Assembly (NCBI RefSeq): GCF_051379705.1
Contig: NZ_CP179868.1
Span: 2,480,001-2,544,000, forward strand
Length of the DNA stretch: 64,000 bases
From: Ekhidna sp051379705
GTDB taxonomy: Bacteria > Bacteroidota > Bacteroidia > Cytophagales > Cyclobacteriaceae
Direction: 5' to 3'
Below, one piece after another: positions 36,408 to 44,550 of the stretch (the stretch's first letter is position 1; each line of letters starts with the position of its first letter). Both the position numbers and the translations under genes were made by a program. Below the pieces are notes generated by a model. The model made no database searches. It was not told the origin of the DNA and saw only the letters and a program-made list of their open reading frames with translations.

Positions 36408-37199
36408 CTAAATGATTACAGCATTTTTCTTTTCCAGTGCTTCCTCCACATATTTGAATGTTGATAAGACTTCAGGTTTACCGTTTACAACAGCAACATC
36501 GTGTTCGAAATGAGCTGAGGGCTTTTGATCCGCTGTTACAATTGTCCAGCCATCTTTTAACTGAATTACACGTCTGGTGCCCATATTAATCATCGGTTCG
36601 ATAGCCACCACAAGTCCTTCCTGAATTTTGCTTCCTCGTCCACGCTTACCAAAATTGGGCACTTCTGGGGATTCATGCATTTTTCTACCAAGTCCATGGC
36701 CCACAAGCTCTCTCACTACTCCATAACCATGATTTTCAGCATGCTGCTGAATAGCGAAACTCACATCCCCAATCCGGTTGCCAGCTACTAGCTGCTCAAT
36801 CCCTTTGTCCAGACATTCTTTAGTTACACGCAAAAGTTGCTTGACGTCATCCTCGATTTCACCTACCGGAAAGGTGTACGCATGGTCGCCATAGTATTCG
36901 TTTTTTAAAACACCAATATCTACACCAACAACATCACCGTCTTCTAGAGGTCTGTCTGTTGGGATTCCATGAACTACCTGCTCATTTACAGAAGTAATGA
37001 TTGATTTTGGGTAATCGTAAAGACCTAAAAATGCCGGCACACCGCCATGATCCCTTATAAATTCATCAGCGATTTTATCCAATTCCAAAGGAGTAACACC
37101 AGGCTCAATTTTTTCGCCCATAACTCCTAAAGTCTTGGAAACAATGAGGGCACTCTCCCTCATGATTTCGATCTCTTCTGGTGTTTTATACTTTATCAT
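36408..37199 (-). CDS. map: Methionine aminopeptidase, type I
   Basis: A 263-residue M24A metallopeptidase that removes initiator methionine. The metal ligands are in DVVGVDIGVLKNEYYGDHAYTF (two Asp, about 95-106), ELVGHGLGRKMHE (His, about 168), AIEPMIN (Glu, about 203) and SAHFEHDVAV (Glu near the C-terminus). The ATG at 37199 is chosen rather than the one at 37217 because the extension contains a TATTTTTG promoter at 37207-37214. It stands alone between the ClC gene and the coiled-coil gene. Confidence 0.95.
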   Translation of the reverse strand: MIKYKTPEEIEIMRESALIVSKTLGVMGEKIEPGVTPLELDKIADEFIRDHGGVPAFLGLYDYPKSIITSVNEQVVHGIPTDRPLEDGDVVGVDIGVLKNEYYGDHAYTFPVGEIEDDVKQLLRVTKECLDKGIEQLVAGNRIGDVSFAIQQHAENHGYGVVRELVGHGLGRKMHESPEVPNFGKRGRGSKIQEGLVVAIEPMINMGTRRVIQLKDGWTIVTADQKPSAHFEHDVAVVNGKPEVLSTFKYVEEALEKKNAVII

Positions 37200-37206
37200 C
37201 CGACTG

Positions 37207-37214
37207 CAAAAATA
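37207..37214 (-). promoter_or_regulatory. Predicted -7 element of the map promoter
   Basis: The minus-strand TATTTTTG is a perfect TAnnTTTG match seven bases before the map ATG, implying a very short leader. It sits just after the terminator of the upstream gene. Confidence 0.55.
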
Positions 37215-37225
37215 CAAACAAAAAA

Positions 37226-37254
37226 CCCTGATTCCTTATTACAAGAAACCAGGG
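37226..37254 (-). terminator. Terminator after the coiled-coil/SPOR-like gene
   Basis: On the minus strand CCCTGGTTTCTTGTAATAAG begins a hairpin that closes with ATCAGGG, followed by a T run. It separates this gene from map. Confidence 0.8.
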
Positions 37255-37276
37255 TTTTAAAAAGAATGTTTTATGC

Positions 37277-37891
37277 TTATGACTTCTTAGTCACGCCTTC
37301 AAGTACATCTTTGATAGGTACGCGAACTCCGTCTTTGTAGGAAACTACCCACGCGTCTTTCACTCCCATCTCTCTTAAGTACTTTTTGAAAGTATCTGCC
37401 TCCCAATAATCTCTAAATACACCAATGGTGTATTTCTGAAGTCCATCAGCATCTTCAGCGCTGAAGTTTGGTGAGTTGTCATACTTCTTAAGGTCTTTTT
37501 TCCCGAAAGCTCCTAGTTGAACCTTGAATACTACTCCTTTGCTTTCATCAATTCCGCTTCCAGTGTTGTTAGTCGCAACATTTTCTGCTGGTTGAGCATT
37601 TTGAAGTCTAGATAGCTCTTCTCTTAAATCACCAACCTGAGATTGATATGTAAGGATTTGCTGATCTTTCTCCGCAATTCTATCATCAATATTGCCGAGT
37701 TCTGTTTTAAGGCTGGTCACTTGTCCCTTCAGGGATTTGTTCTCATCCAATAGCTGTTTGTATTGCTCTGGCTCAAGTTTTTTAATCCTTTTCTTCCACT
37801 CTTTTTTCTCTTTTTTGTCCATTTGAGCGTTTGCCTCAAATGCAAAAACACAGCAGAGTGCCAGCGCGATAAGTGATATTGTTTTTTTCAT
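37277..37891 (-). CDS. Secreted coiled-coil protein with SPOR-like C-terminal domain
   Basis: A 204-residue protein. The ATG at 37891 is chosen over one at 37942 because a good signal peptide (MKKTISLIALALCCVFAFEA) starts there. A charged coiled coil covers about 25-100 (KKEWKKRIKKLEPEQYKQLL onward, heptad pattern) and a SPOR-like or ERM-annotated domain about 125-200 (FKVQLGAFGKKDL, then KYTIGVFRDYWEADTFKKYL). SPOR domains bind denuded peptidoglycan, so a cell-envelope role is likely. It ends with a hairpin terminator. Confidence 0.75.
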   Translation of the reverse strand: MKKTISLIALALCCVFAFEANAQMDKKEKKEWKKRIKKLEPEQYKQLLDENKSLKGQVTSLKTELGNIDDRIAEKDQQILTYQSQVGDLREELSRLQNAQPAENVATNNTGSGIDESKGVVFKVQLGAFGKKDLKKYDNSPNFSAEDADGLQKYTIGVFRDYWEADTFKKYLREMGVKDAWVVSYKDGVRVPIKDVLEGVTKKS

Positions 37892-37967
37892 CTTCCTGTG
37901 AAATTGGTTTTTTACGCAATCATTAATGTTACTAAAGTACAAAAATCTCTTGATAATGGATAATGAA

Positions 37968-39380
37968 TCAACTTTTTAGCGATCCGATCATATCTTCAGG
38001 TTTTACCCATTCCGTGAACTGTTCATCCGTAACAAGTCCCAACTCTATAGCTGCTTTTCTTAGTGTAGTACCTTCCTTATGTGCCTTTTTAGCGATTTTA
38101 GCCGCATTTTCATAGCCAATATGGGTGTTCAAAGCAGTGACAAGCATCAGTGAATTCTCTAATTTTTCCTTGATTATAGCATTATTTGGCTCAATGCCGA
38201 TTGCACAATTGTCATTGAATGATTCACATGCATCTCCAATCAATCGTGCTGAATTGAGCAAGTTGAAGACCATCATCGGCTTAAACACATTAAGTTCAAA
38301 ATGGCCAGTCATTCCGCCAGTGGCAATAGCAACATCATTGCCAATCACCTGAGCGCACACCATAGTAAGTGCTTCACATTGGGTAGGGTTTACTTTCCCG
38401 GGCATGATGGATGAACCAGGCTCATTCTCAGGAATGATGATTTCTCCGATACCACTTCTAGGTCCGGAGCATAGCATTCTAATATCATTGGCAATCTTCA
38501 TGAGACTCACCGCCATTTGTTTCAAGGCACCATGCGTCTCTACTATAGCGTCATGTGCTGCTAATGCTTCAAATTTGTTCTCTGCCGTTCGCATAGGCAT
38601 GCCTGAGTACTTGGCAATTTTCTCAGCCACCAATTCAGCGTATCCTGCGGGTGTATTGAGACCGGTTCCTACTGCAGTACCTCCTAATGCCAGCTCGGAT
38701 AAATGATCGAGCGTATTGTTGAGCGCTTTTAGCGCATGATCTAATTGGGAAACATACCCTGAAAACTCTTGACCCAAGCTAAGTGGTGTAGCATCCATAA
38801 AGTGGGTACGACCAATTTTCACCACATCCATAAAAGACTCAGCTTTCTTGTGAAGTGTATCTCTTAGTTTGGTCACTTTCGGAATGGTATTCTCGACCAC
38901 CATCTTATAGCTTGCAATGTGCATAGCTGTGGGAAAAGTGTCGTTAGAGCTTTGGCTCTTATTCACATCATCGTTGGGATGGATAGTTTTTTGATCATCC
39001 GAGAGCGAGCCTCCGTTTAGGACATGCGCACGATTGGCAATTACTTCGTTAGAGTTCATGTTTGATTGGGTGCCAGATCCGGTTTGCCAAACCACCAATG
39101 GGAATTGATCATCTAGCTTCCCATCTAGAATTTCATCACAAACTTTACCTATCAAGTCGGATTTTTCTTTGGAAAGCACTCCAAGATCCATATTGGTTTC
39201 AGCGGCAGATTTCTTAAGGATAGCGAACGCTCGAGTAATTTCAATCGGCATTTGATTCTTTTCTCCACCAATTTTAAAGTTGTCTCTGGATCTTTGGGTT
39301 TGAGCTCCCCAGTATTTTTCGGCAGGTACTTTCACCTCGCCCATTGTATCGTGTTCTATTCGGTATTCCATTGGGATCAA
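37968..39380 (-). CDS. fumC: Fumarate hydratase, class II
   Basis: A 470-residue homotetrameric, iron-independent fumarase of the citric acid cycle. Motifs are GSGTQSNMNSNEVIANRA (about 100-120), IGRTHFMDATPLSLGQEFSG (about 183, with the catalytic His), GTAVGTGLNTP (about 233) and the signature GSSIMPGKVNPTQCEAL near 320. Met4 is an alternative start. It is divergent from the LuxR-type regulator gene whose palindromic operator lies in the shared region; being iron-free, class II fumarase is often induced in low iron, so co-regulation is conceivable but unproven. Confidence 0.95.
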   Translation of the reverse strand: MIPMEYRIEHDTMGEVKVPAEKYWGAQTQRSRDNFKIGGEKNQMPIEITRAFAILKKSAAETNMDLGVLSKEKSDLIGKVCDEILDGKLDDQFPLVVWQTGSGTQSNMNSNEVIANRAHVLNGGSLSDDQKTIHPNDDVNKSQSSNDTFPTAMHIASYKMVVENTIPKVTKLRDTLHKKAESFMDVVKIGRTHFMDATPLSLGQEFSGYVSQLDHALKALNNTLDHLSELALGGTAVGTGLNTPAGYAELVAEKIAKYSGMPMRTAENKFEALAAHDAIVETHGALKQMAVSLMKIANDIRMLCSGPRSGIGEIIIPENEPGSSIMPGKVNPTQCEALTMVCAQVIGNDVAIATGGMTGHFELNVFKPMMVFNLLNSARLIGDACESFNDNCAIGIEPNNAIIKEKLENSLMLVTALNTHIGYENAAKIAKKAHKEGTTLRKAAIELGLVTDEQFTEWVKPEDMIGSLKS

Positions 39381-39441
39381 TTTTTTCTTGCTACAAATCT
39401 AACAACCTATGAGCCTTTTGGATTTCAATTATTGATGGTTT

Positions 39442-39473
39442 TTTGTGTAATCAAAATAAGCAGCATACTTTTG
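39442..39473 (+). promoter_or_regulatory. Predicted promoter of the LuxR-type regulator
   Basis: TTTG at 39442-39445, a 20-base spacer and TACTTTTG at 39466-39473 match the Bacteroidota consensus perfectly. The palindromic operator begins at the next base. Confidence 0.7.
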
Positions 39474-39490
39474 TTTAGAATCATTCTAAA
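39474..39490. promoter_or_regulatory. Palindromic operator (copy 1), metal-regulator type
   Basis: TTTAGAAT-C-ATTCTAAA is a perfect 17-base inverted repeat directly after the -7 element, covering the probable transcription start, so it should act as a repressor site. The same motif recurs at three other positions, at 40.7 and 47.5 kb. Confidence 0.8.
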
Positions 39491-39501
39491 TAATAAGATC
39501 A

Positions 39502-40134
39502 TTGGCTACTTCAGTTCTTCTTGCTGATTTTCAATATTTGACTCGACAAGGTATTGCGTCCTTGCTCAAGGCGATGCCTGGATTTGATCTGGTTAAGATG
39601 ATTGATTCTCCAGACAAATTTGTTGAGGCGTGTACAGCTATCGAACCTGACTTAATCGTAGTTGATATTTCTGACAAAGATCGTGAGCTTGTTCCTAAGC
39701 TGAAACTGCTGAAGGAGACTTTAGAATCAAGTTTTCTGGTTATTTCGAATAGTCAGACCAGAGATTCAATTCAACAAATGCTGGCCATGGGCATTAAAGG
39801 AATTTTAACAAAGAATTGCTCCGAGGAAGAAATCATAAATGGTTTGAGAGCTGTAGCACAAGGCAATCGATTCTTTTGCAATAATATTCTTGACATGGTG
39901 GTGGAAAATCCTGAGGAGAATGATGATTGTGAGCCAACCAATTTATCACCAAGGGAATTTCAGGTTTTGGAATTGATAACAAAGAGCAGAACAACTGCTC
40001 AAATTGCAGAGGAACTACATTTAAGTGTTCACACCATTAATTCACACAGAAAAAATATACTCAAGAAGTTAAATCTTGGCTCTCCAGCTGAGCTCATTGT
40101 ATACGCACTGGAAACCGGCCTGGTGAAAAATTAG
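39502..40134 (+). CDS. LuxR/NarL-type response regulator
   Basis: A 210-residue two-domain regulator. The REC domain (1-120) has an acidic residue pair reduced to SVLLADFQ, a phospho-acceptor Asp in LIVVDISDKD (about 54), the Ser in LVISNSQ and Lys in GILTKNCS. The helix-turn-helix output (about 145-205) has LSPREFQVLELITK and TAQIAEELHLSVHTINSHRK. The start codon is TTG at 39502. No kinase gene is adjacent. A palindromic metal-type operator sits over its transcription start, suggesting control by metal status. It converges with the thioesterase gene, one base apart. Confidence 0.9.
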   Translation: MATSVLLADFQYLTRQGIASLLKAMPGFDLVKMIDSPDKFVEACTAIEPDLIVVDISDKDRELVPKLKLLKETLESSFLVISNSQTRDSIQQMLAMGIKGILTKNCSEEEIINGLRAVAQGNRFFCNNILDMVVENPEENDDCEPTNLSPREFQVLELITKSRTTAQIAEELHLSVHTINSHRKNILKKLNLGSPAELIVYALETGLVKN

Positions 40135-40135
40135 A

Positions 40136-40522
40136 TTACTTTGGAATAGCGGTTGGCTGTCGATTTTCATCAATGGCGACAAACGAAAATTCACCTTCTA
40201 TCGCTTGTTCTCTTTTCTCAGAATACATTTCTTCTATATAGATCTGAACTAAGACCTTTAGGCTTGTATTTCCTACATGAATTACTCGTCCTATTAGTTC
40301 TACTATTGTGCCAGCAGGAATAGGTTTTTTGAAGTCTATTTTACTGCTACTTACTGTGACCATTCGCTGGCGACTAAATCTGGTCGCTGTGATGAATGCC
40401 ACCTCATCCATTGCATGCATAGCTGTACCTCCAAAAAGCGTGTCGTAGTGATTGGTGGTGTTGGGAAATACCGCTTTGAATATGCGAGTTTCTGATTTTT
40501 CGATTCGTTGATCTAATGTCAT
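40136..40522 (-). CDS. Acyl-CoA thioesterase (hotdog fold, YciA-like)
   Basis: A 128-residue hotdog protein of the acyl-CoA hydrolase group (TesC/YciA size). Signature regions are VFPNTTNHYDTLFGGTAMHAMDEVA near residues 20-45 (catalytic Asp41 area), KIDFKKPIPAGTIVELIGRV near 65-85 and EGEFSFVAIDENRQP near 115. It hydrolyses acyl-CoA to free CoA; chain length cannot be inferred. It is divergent from the DUF4856 operon across a 237-base region holding the operator and TAGTGA repeats. Confidence 0.88.
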   Translation of the reverse strand: MTLDQRIEKSETRIFKAVFPNTTNHYDTLFGGTAMHAMDEVAFITATRFSRQRMVTVSSSKIDFKKPIPAGTIVELIGRVIHVGNTSLKVLVQIYIEEMYSEKREQAIEGEFSFVAIDENRQPTAIPK

Positions 40523-40604
40523 GATTATGTGATTTCAATGAATAACTCAGAGGTGATCAAATAGGTTCTGGCCGGTTTTCAAAATCACCACAAGTAGCTA
40601 ATCT

Positions 40605-40643
40605 ATCACTACTTCTAGTGATGTCACTAACCAATGCTAGTGA
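40605..40643. repeat. Tandem inverted repeats with TAGTGA half-sites (candidate operator)
   Basis: ATCACTA-cttc-TAGTGAT at 40605-40622 is followed by TCACTA-accaatgc-TAGTGA at 40624-40643. Four half-sites in 40 bases between divergent genes suggest a transcription-factor binding region distinct from the metal palindrome. The regulator is unknown. Confidence 0.5.
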
Positions 40644-40668
40644 TATAAAAATTCCCCATGCATAGCGA

Positions 40669-40699
40669 TTGTGAGATATCGATGACAAATTCAATTTTG
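40669..40699 (+). promoter_or_regulatory. Predicted promoter of the DUF4856-imelysin-TonB operon
   Basis: TTG at 40669-40671, a 20-base spacer and CAATTTTG at 40692-40699 (one mismatch) precede the operator by five bases. A second perfect -7 (TATTTTTG at 40736-40743) lies closer to the gene but lacks a -33. Confidence 0.55.
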
Positions 40700-40704
40700 C
40701 ATTG

Positions 40705-40721
40705 TTTAGAATGATTCTAAA
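40705..40721. promoter_or_regulatory. Palindromic operator (copy 2), metal-regulator type
   Basis: TTTAGAAT-G-ATTCTAAA is a perfect 17-base inverted repeat 39 bases before the DUF4856 ATG and just downstream of a -7 element. It is identical to copy 1 except for the central base. Confidence 0.82.
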
Positions 40722-40759
40722 CAGTAAATCAATCATATTTTTGTAAGCGATAATTCAAA

Positions 40760-41989
40760 ATGAATAAGAACAAATTAATACTTGCCCTCTTTGTAGGGTT
40801 ATCAATATCTCTTGTCAGCTGTGGAGATGATAACGGTGGAACCATATCCATCAACGAACCGGAAACTTATGTTTTCGAGCGAGATGGTGTTTCCACCGTT
40901 TCTTTCAGCGGCCAGACAACACGAATCCTAATGGCGGAGGAAATTGTAAGTGCCCTGATGGATAACACATTAGATGAGGCTACGATAGCTTCAATGTTTG
41001 CTCACGAAGAAGGAGCTGATGATTTTGAAGATGCGACAAGTTTCGGCTTAAATGCATCAGATAAAAACGTGCGAAGCAAAACTGCCACCTCTTCGGATTT
41101 CTTTTCTGCAAATACCACTGATGCTGCAGCAATCAAGGAAGATTTTGATGGCTGGATCGCAGCTCAAGTATCAGATGTTTTTCCTGAATGGGAAACGGAA
41201 GCGTCCGCTGGCCAAGCCGGCTTCATCCAGGAAGCCGGAGGAGGGTCCATCAGATACGTGAATGGCAAAGGACTTGAATACAACCAGGCATTTGGCAAAT
41301 CACTTATCAGCGCCTTGATGGTTGATCAAATCCTTAACAATTATGTGAGCACATCCGTGTTGGATGCCGGTACCAATATAGAAGATAATGACTCGGAAAC
41401 TGTGGCTGGCGGCAAGGCTTATACAAACATGGAGCACAAGTGGGATGAAGCGTTTGGATACGCATATGGAACTGCAGACAATCTTGCGAATCCGAACCAA
41501 ACGATAGGAGCTGATGACAGTTTTCTCAATAAGTATATAGGAAGGGTAGAGGCAGATGAGGATTTCGCTGGAATTGCAGACGATATCTTCAACGCCTTTA
41601 AACTCGGAAGATCAGCGATAGTAGCTGGTGAATATGCTATCCGTGATGCTCAGGCTGAGATCATAAGAGAAAGAATTTCATCAATCATTGCAATTCGTGC
41701 GGTGTATTATTTGCAGCAAGGCAAGGCTGGTCTGGAGTCAAGCTCGATAGACTATGCCTCTGTCTTTCATGATCTTTCAGAAGGATATGGTTTTATCTAC
41801 GGACTTCAATTCACTCGGATGCCAAATAGCGAACTGCCATACTTTTCTCGCACGGAAGTAGATGAGATGTTAAATGAGCTGATGAGTGGAACCAATGGGC
41901 TATGGGATGTGACTCCTGCCACTTTAGGTGAAATATCAAATGAGATTGCAGCCAAATTTGCTTTTACAGTGGAGCAGGCAGGTAGCTGA
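40760..41989 (+). CDS. DUF4856 lipoprotein
   Basis: The 409-residue protein has a lipoprotein signal (lipobox ISLVSC, Cys near residue 21) followed by an acidic spacer with GDDNGG. The DUF4856 domain (about 35-400) is helical and found in Bacteroidota, often next to imelysin genes. Function is unknown. It is the first gene of a five-gene unit (DUF4856, imelysin, HTTM, TonB receptor, CxxCH lipoprotein) behind a palindromic operator. The co-occurrence suggests a periplasmic or surface metal-acquisition role. A 51-base gap, without a terminator, separates it from imelysin. Confidence 0.85.
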   Translation: MNKNKLILALFVGLSISLVSCGDDNGGTISINEPETYVFERDGVSTVSFSGQTTRILMAEEIVSALMDNTLDEATIASMFAHEEGADDFEDATSFGLNASDKNVRSKTATSSDFFSANTTDAAAIKEDFDGWIAAQVSDVFPEWETEASAGQAGFIQEAGGGSIRYVNGKGLEYNQAFGKSLISALMVDQILNNYVSTSVLDAGTNIEDNDSETVAGGKAYTNMEHKWDEAFGYAYGTADNLANPNQTIGADDSFLNKYIGRVEADEDFAGIADDIFNAFKLGRSAIVAGEYAIRDAQAEIIRERISSIIAIRAVYYLQQGKAGLESSSIDYASVFHDLSEGYGFIYGLQFTRMPNSELPYFSRTEVDEMLNELMSGTNGLWDVTPATLGEISNEIAAKFAFTVEQAGS

Positions 41990-42040
41990 TTAAATCAAAT
42001 AAATTAAAAAGGGGATTGTGATATCCCCTTTCAATGTTTA

Positions 42041-43180
42041 ATGCGGATGAAGAAAATGAGAAATCAAAGTCTACTATCAATAATAATTGCTCTTTGCTTG
42101 AGCGCTTTTATGATTAGTTGCTCTGAAGACGAACCTGGTGAATCAGGCGATAGTTTTGATCGTGAAGCTATGCTCCAAAACTGGGCAGATAACATTATTG
42201 TGCCTGGCTATGCTTCTTATGTTTCCGAACTAACTACTTTGGAAACAACCATTGAAGCCTTCACAAATTCCCCATCCATAGCCACTTTGGAAGACGCGAG
42301 ATCCGCTTGGCTGTCTGCAAATATTGCATGGCAGAAAGTTGCCATGTTTGAAATTGGTAAAGCAGAAGAACTTAGCTTGATCAACTACACGAATATTTAT
42401 CCCACAAATACAGAAGATCTGATCAAAACAATTGAATCAGAATCCTACGACCTCACATCCGTGAATAGACAGGATGAGCAAGGCTTCCCGGCAATTGAAT
42501 ATCTTATTTATGAAATCAAAGATTCGGATCAGGCAATTGTTGACCTTTATCTGCAAGAGACGGCATCTCAGCCATACAAAGCCTACTTAAATGATTTATC
42601 AGATCGACTTTTGACTCTGACTCAAGCGGTGCTTAGTGATTGGAAAAATGGTTATCGTGAAATATTTATAGCCAACGCTGGATCAGGATCTACCTCATCA
42701 GTAAACAAGCTTGTAAACGACTATATTTTCTACTATGAAAAGCATTTAAGGGCGGGAAAAATCGGAATCCCTGCAGGCGTATTTTCTGCCGAGATACAAC
42801 CAGAAAAGGTGGAGGGATTTTACAGCGGAAAATCGAAAGAGCTTTTTCTAACCGGACTCAAGGCAATGCAAGATTTCTTTAATGGAAAGTCATCAGATTC
42901 CAATCTGGCGGTGGAAGGAGAAGGCCTCAAAACTTATCTTGATTTTGTGAATGATGTCAGCGATGCTGAAAATCTAAGCGAGCTCATCAATGCGCAATTT
43001 GAGGAAGCCAGAGATCAAGCTCAGTTGTTGGAGGAGGATTTTAGTATGCAAGTAGCATCAGACAATAGCCAAATGCTTAAAACTTATGATGAGCTTCAGA
43101 AGAATGTGGTCAATCTAAAAGTAGACATGCTTCAAGCTCTTAATATTCGAGTGGACTTTGTGGATGCAGATGGTGATTGA
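42041..43180 (+). CDS. Imelysin family lipoprotein (IrpA-like)
   Basis: The 379-residue protein has a lipobox (FMISC, Cys near residue 28). The imelysin fold follows, a pair of four-helix bundles; NWADNIIVPGYASY near 45 and WLSANIAWQKVAMFEIG near 90 are typical first-bundle segments. The family GxHxxE motif appears as GFPAIEYLIYE near 150, with Pro replacing the His. Imelysin-like proteins are linked to iron uptake (IrpA, EfeO relatives). The ATG could be 42041 or 42047. It overlaps the HTTM gene by one base. Confidence 0.9.
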   Translation: MRMKKMRNQSLLSIIIALCLSAFMISCSEDEPGESGDSFDREAMLQNWADNIIVPGYASYVSELTTLETTIEAFTNSPSIATLEDARSAWLSANIAWQKVAMFEIGKAEELSLINYTNIYPTNTEDLIKTIESESYDLTSVNRQDEQGFPAIEYLIYEIKDSDQAIVDLYLQETASQPYKAYLNDLSDRLLTLTQAVLSDWKNGYREIFIANAGSGSTSSVNKLVNDYIFYYEKHLRAGKIGIPAGVFSAEIQPEKVEGFYSGKSKELFLTGLKAMQDFFNGKSSDSNLAVEGEGLKTYLDFVNDVSDAENLSELINAQFEEARDQAQLLEEDFSMQVASDNSQMLKTYDELQKNVVNLKVDMLQALNIRVDFVDADGD

Positions 43181-44550
43181 TGGAGTTGTTTAATTCACCA
43201 TATTTTACCAAAACAACCAAGGCTGCCCCACTGGCAGTCTTTCGCATTTTTTTCGGCTTGATGATGCTGATCAGTATTATTCGTTTTTGGTCGTATGGCT
43301 GGATCAGCAAGCTCTATATTGAACCCAATTTTTTCTTTTCCTACTATGGATTTGAGTGGGTTCAGCCGCTTGGCATCTACACCTATCTTCTATTTGTAAT
43401 CTGTGGATTATCAGCACTCGGAGTAGCTCTGGGTTACTGTTACATACTTTCGATTGTCACGTTCTTTCTCAGCTTCACCTACATCGAGCTGATGGATAAG
43501 ACTACTTATTTGAATCATTACTATTTCATCAGTATTCTTAGCTTTTTAATGATCTTTTTGCCTGCAGGTAAATACTTTTCCATAGATGCTCGAAAGAAAT
43601 CACAAGCATACATCCAACAGTGGAATATTGACAGCATCAAGCTCCTCCTAGGTATGGTCTATTTCTATGCTGGTCTGGCCAAGCTTAACTCGGATTGGTT
43701 GGTGAAGGCTATGCCTCTGAAAATCTGGCTCCCAGGGAGATATGATATTCCTTTCTTAGGTGATTTTCTCCATCAGGAATGGGTCATTTACGCTTTTAGC
43801 TGGGGCGGTGCTATTTATGATTTATGCATTCCTTTTCTGTTATTATTGAAGCGCACTCGATTGCTGGCTTTCGCTCTTGTAGTGATCTTTCATCTGCTGA
43901 CCAGGGTGTTATTTCCAATCGGGATGTTCCCGTACATCATGATAGTAAGTGCGCTTATTTTCTTTGATGCAAAGGTTCATGAGAAGATCATAGAAATCTT
44001 CAAGAAAATCGGAAGTATTGTTCTAGGATTATTGGGCAAAAGCATTTTTAGTTCTGTCGATGTGAAGTCTGAAGAAGTGATCGGGACTCCAAAATGGAAA
44101 CTTCGATTCCTCACCATATTTTTTGCTATTCAACTACTTCTGCCGTGGCGTCACCTAATGTATCCAGACGAGTTGTTCTGGACAGAAGAGGGGTTTCGGT
44201 TTTCCTGGCGAGTGATGCTAATGGAGAAAGCCGGTTATGCCAATTTCAAAATTATGGATAGAACCAATGATGAAATCTTCTTCATTGACAATACGGACTT
44301 CCTTTCTTCTTTTCAGGAAAAACAGATGGCCACTCAGCCCGATTTTATTTTACAATATGCACATTTCCTTCGCGATCATTTTGCTGCTCAGGAGAAGGAG
44401 GTTGAGGTGTATGTTGAGAGTTACGTCGCGCTAAATGGAAGAAAAAGCCAACCATACATTGATCCGTCGGTGGATCTGACCAAACTTCAAGAATCATTCA
44501 AACACAAGACGTGGATACTTCCATTTGGAGATGAGATTAAAGGGATATAG
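43180..44550 (+). CDS. HTTM domain membrane protein (vitamin K-dependent gamma-carboxylase-like)
   Basis: The 456-residue protein has an N-terminal four-helix HTTM membrane domain (about 15-270, with APLAVFRIFFGLMMLISII and YYFISILSFLMIFLPAGKYFS) and a soluble C-terminal part. HTTM proteins are related to the membrane part of gamma-glutamyl carboxylase; in bacteria their reaction is unestablished. The ATG at 43180 overlaps the imelysin stop by one base, and the C-terminus overlaps the TonB receptor start by 20 bases, so translation of the four genes is coupled. The link with TonB uptake is conserved enough in Bacteroidota to suggest a shared role, but the substrate is unknown. Confidence 0.85.
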   Translation: MELFNSPYFTKTTKAAPLAVFRIFFGLMMLISIIRFWSYGWISKLYIEPNFFFSYYGFEWVQPLGIYTYLLFVICGLSALGVALGYCYILSIVTFFLSFTYIELMDKTTYLNHYYFISILSFLMIFLPAGKYFSIDARKKSQAYIQQWNIDSIKLLLGMVYFYAGLAKLNSDWLVKAMPLKIWLPGRYDIPFLGDFLHQEWVIYAFSWGGAIYDLCIPFLLLLKRTRLLAFALVVIFHLLTRVLFPIGMFPYIMIVSALIFFDAKVHEKIIEIFKKIGSIVLGLLGKSIFSSVDVKSEEVIGTPKWKLRFLTIFFAIQLLLPWRHLMYPDELFWTEEGFRFSWRVMLMEKAGYANFKIMDRTNDEIFFIDNTDFLSSFQEKQMATQPDFILQYAHFLRDHFAAQEKEVEVYVESYVALNGRKSQPYIDPSVDLTKLQESFKHKTWILPFGDEIKGI

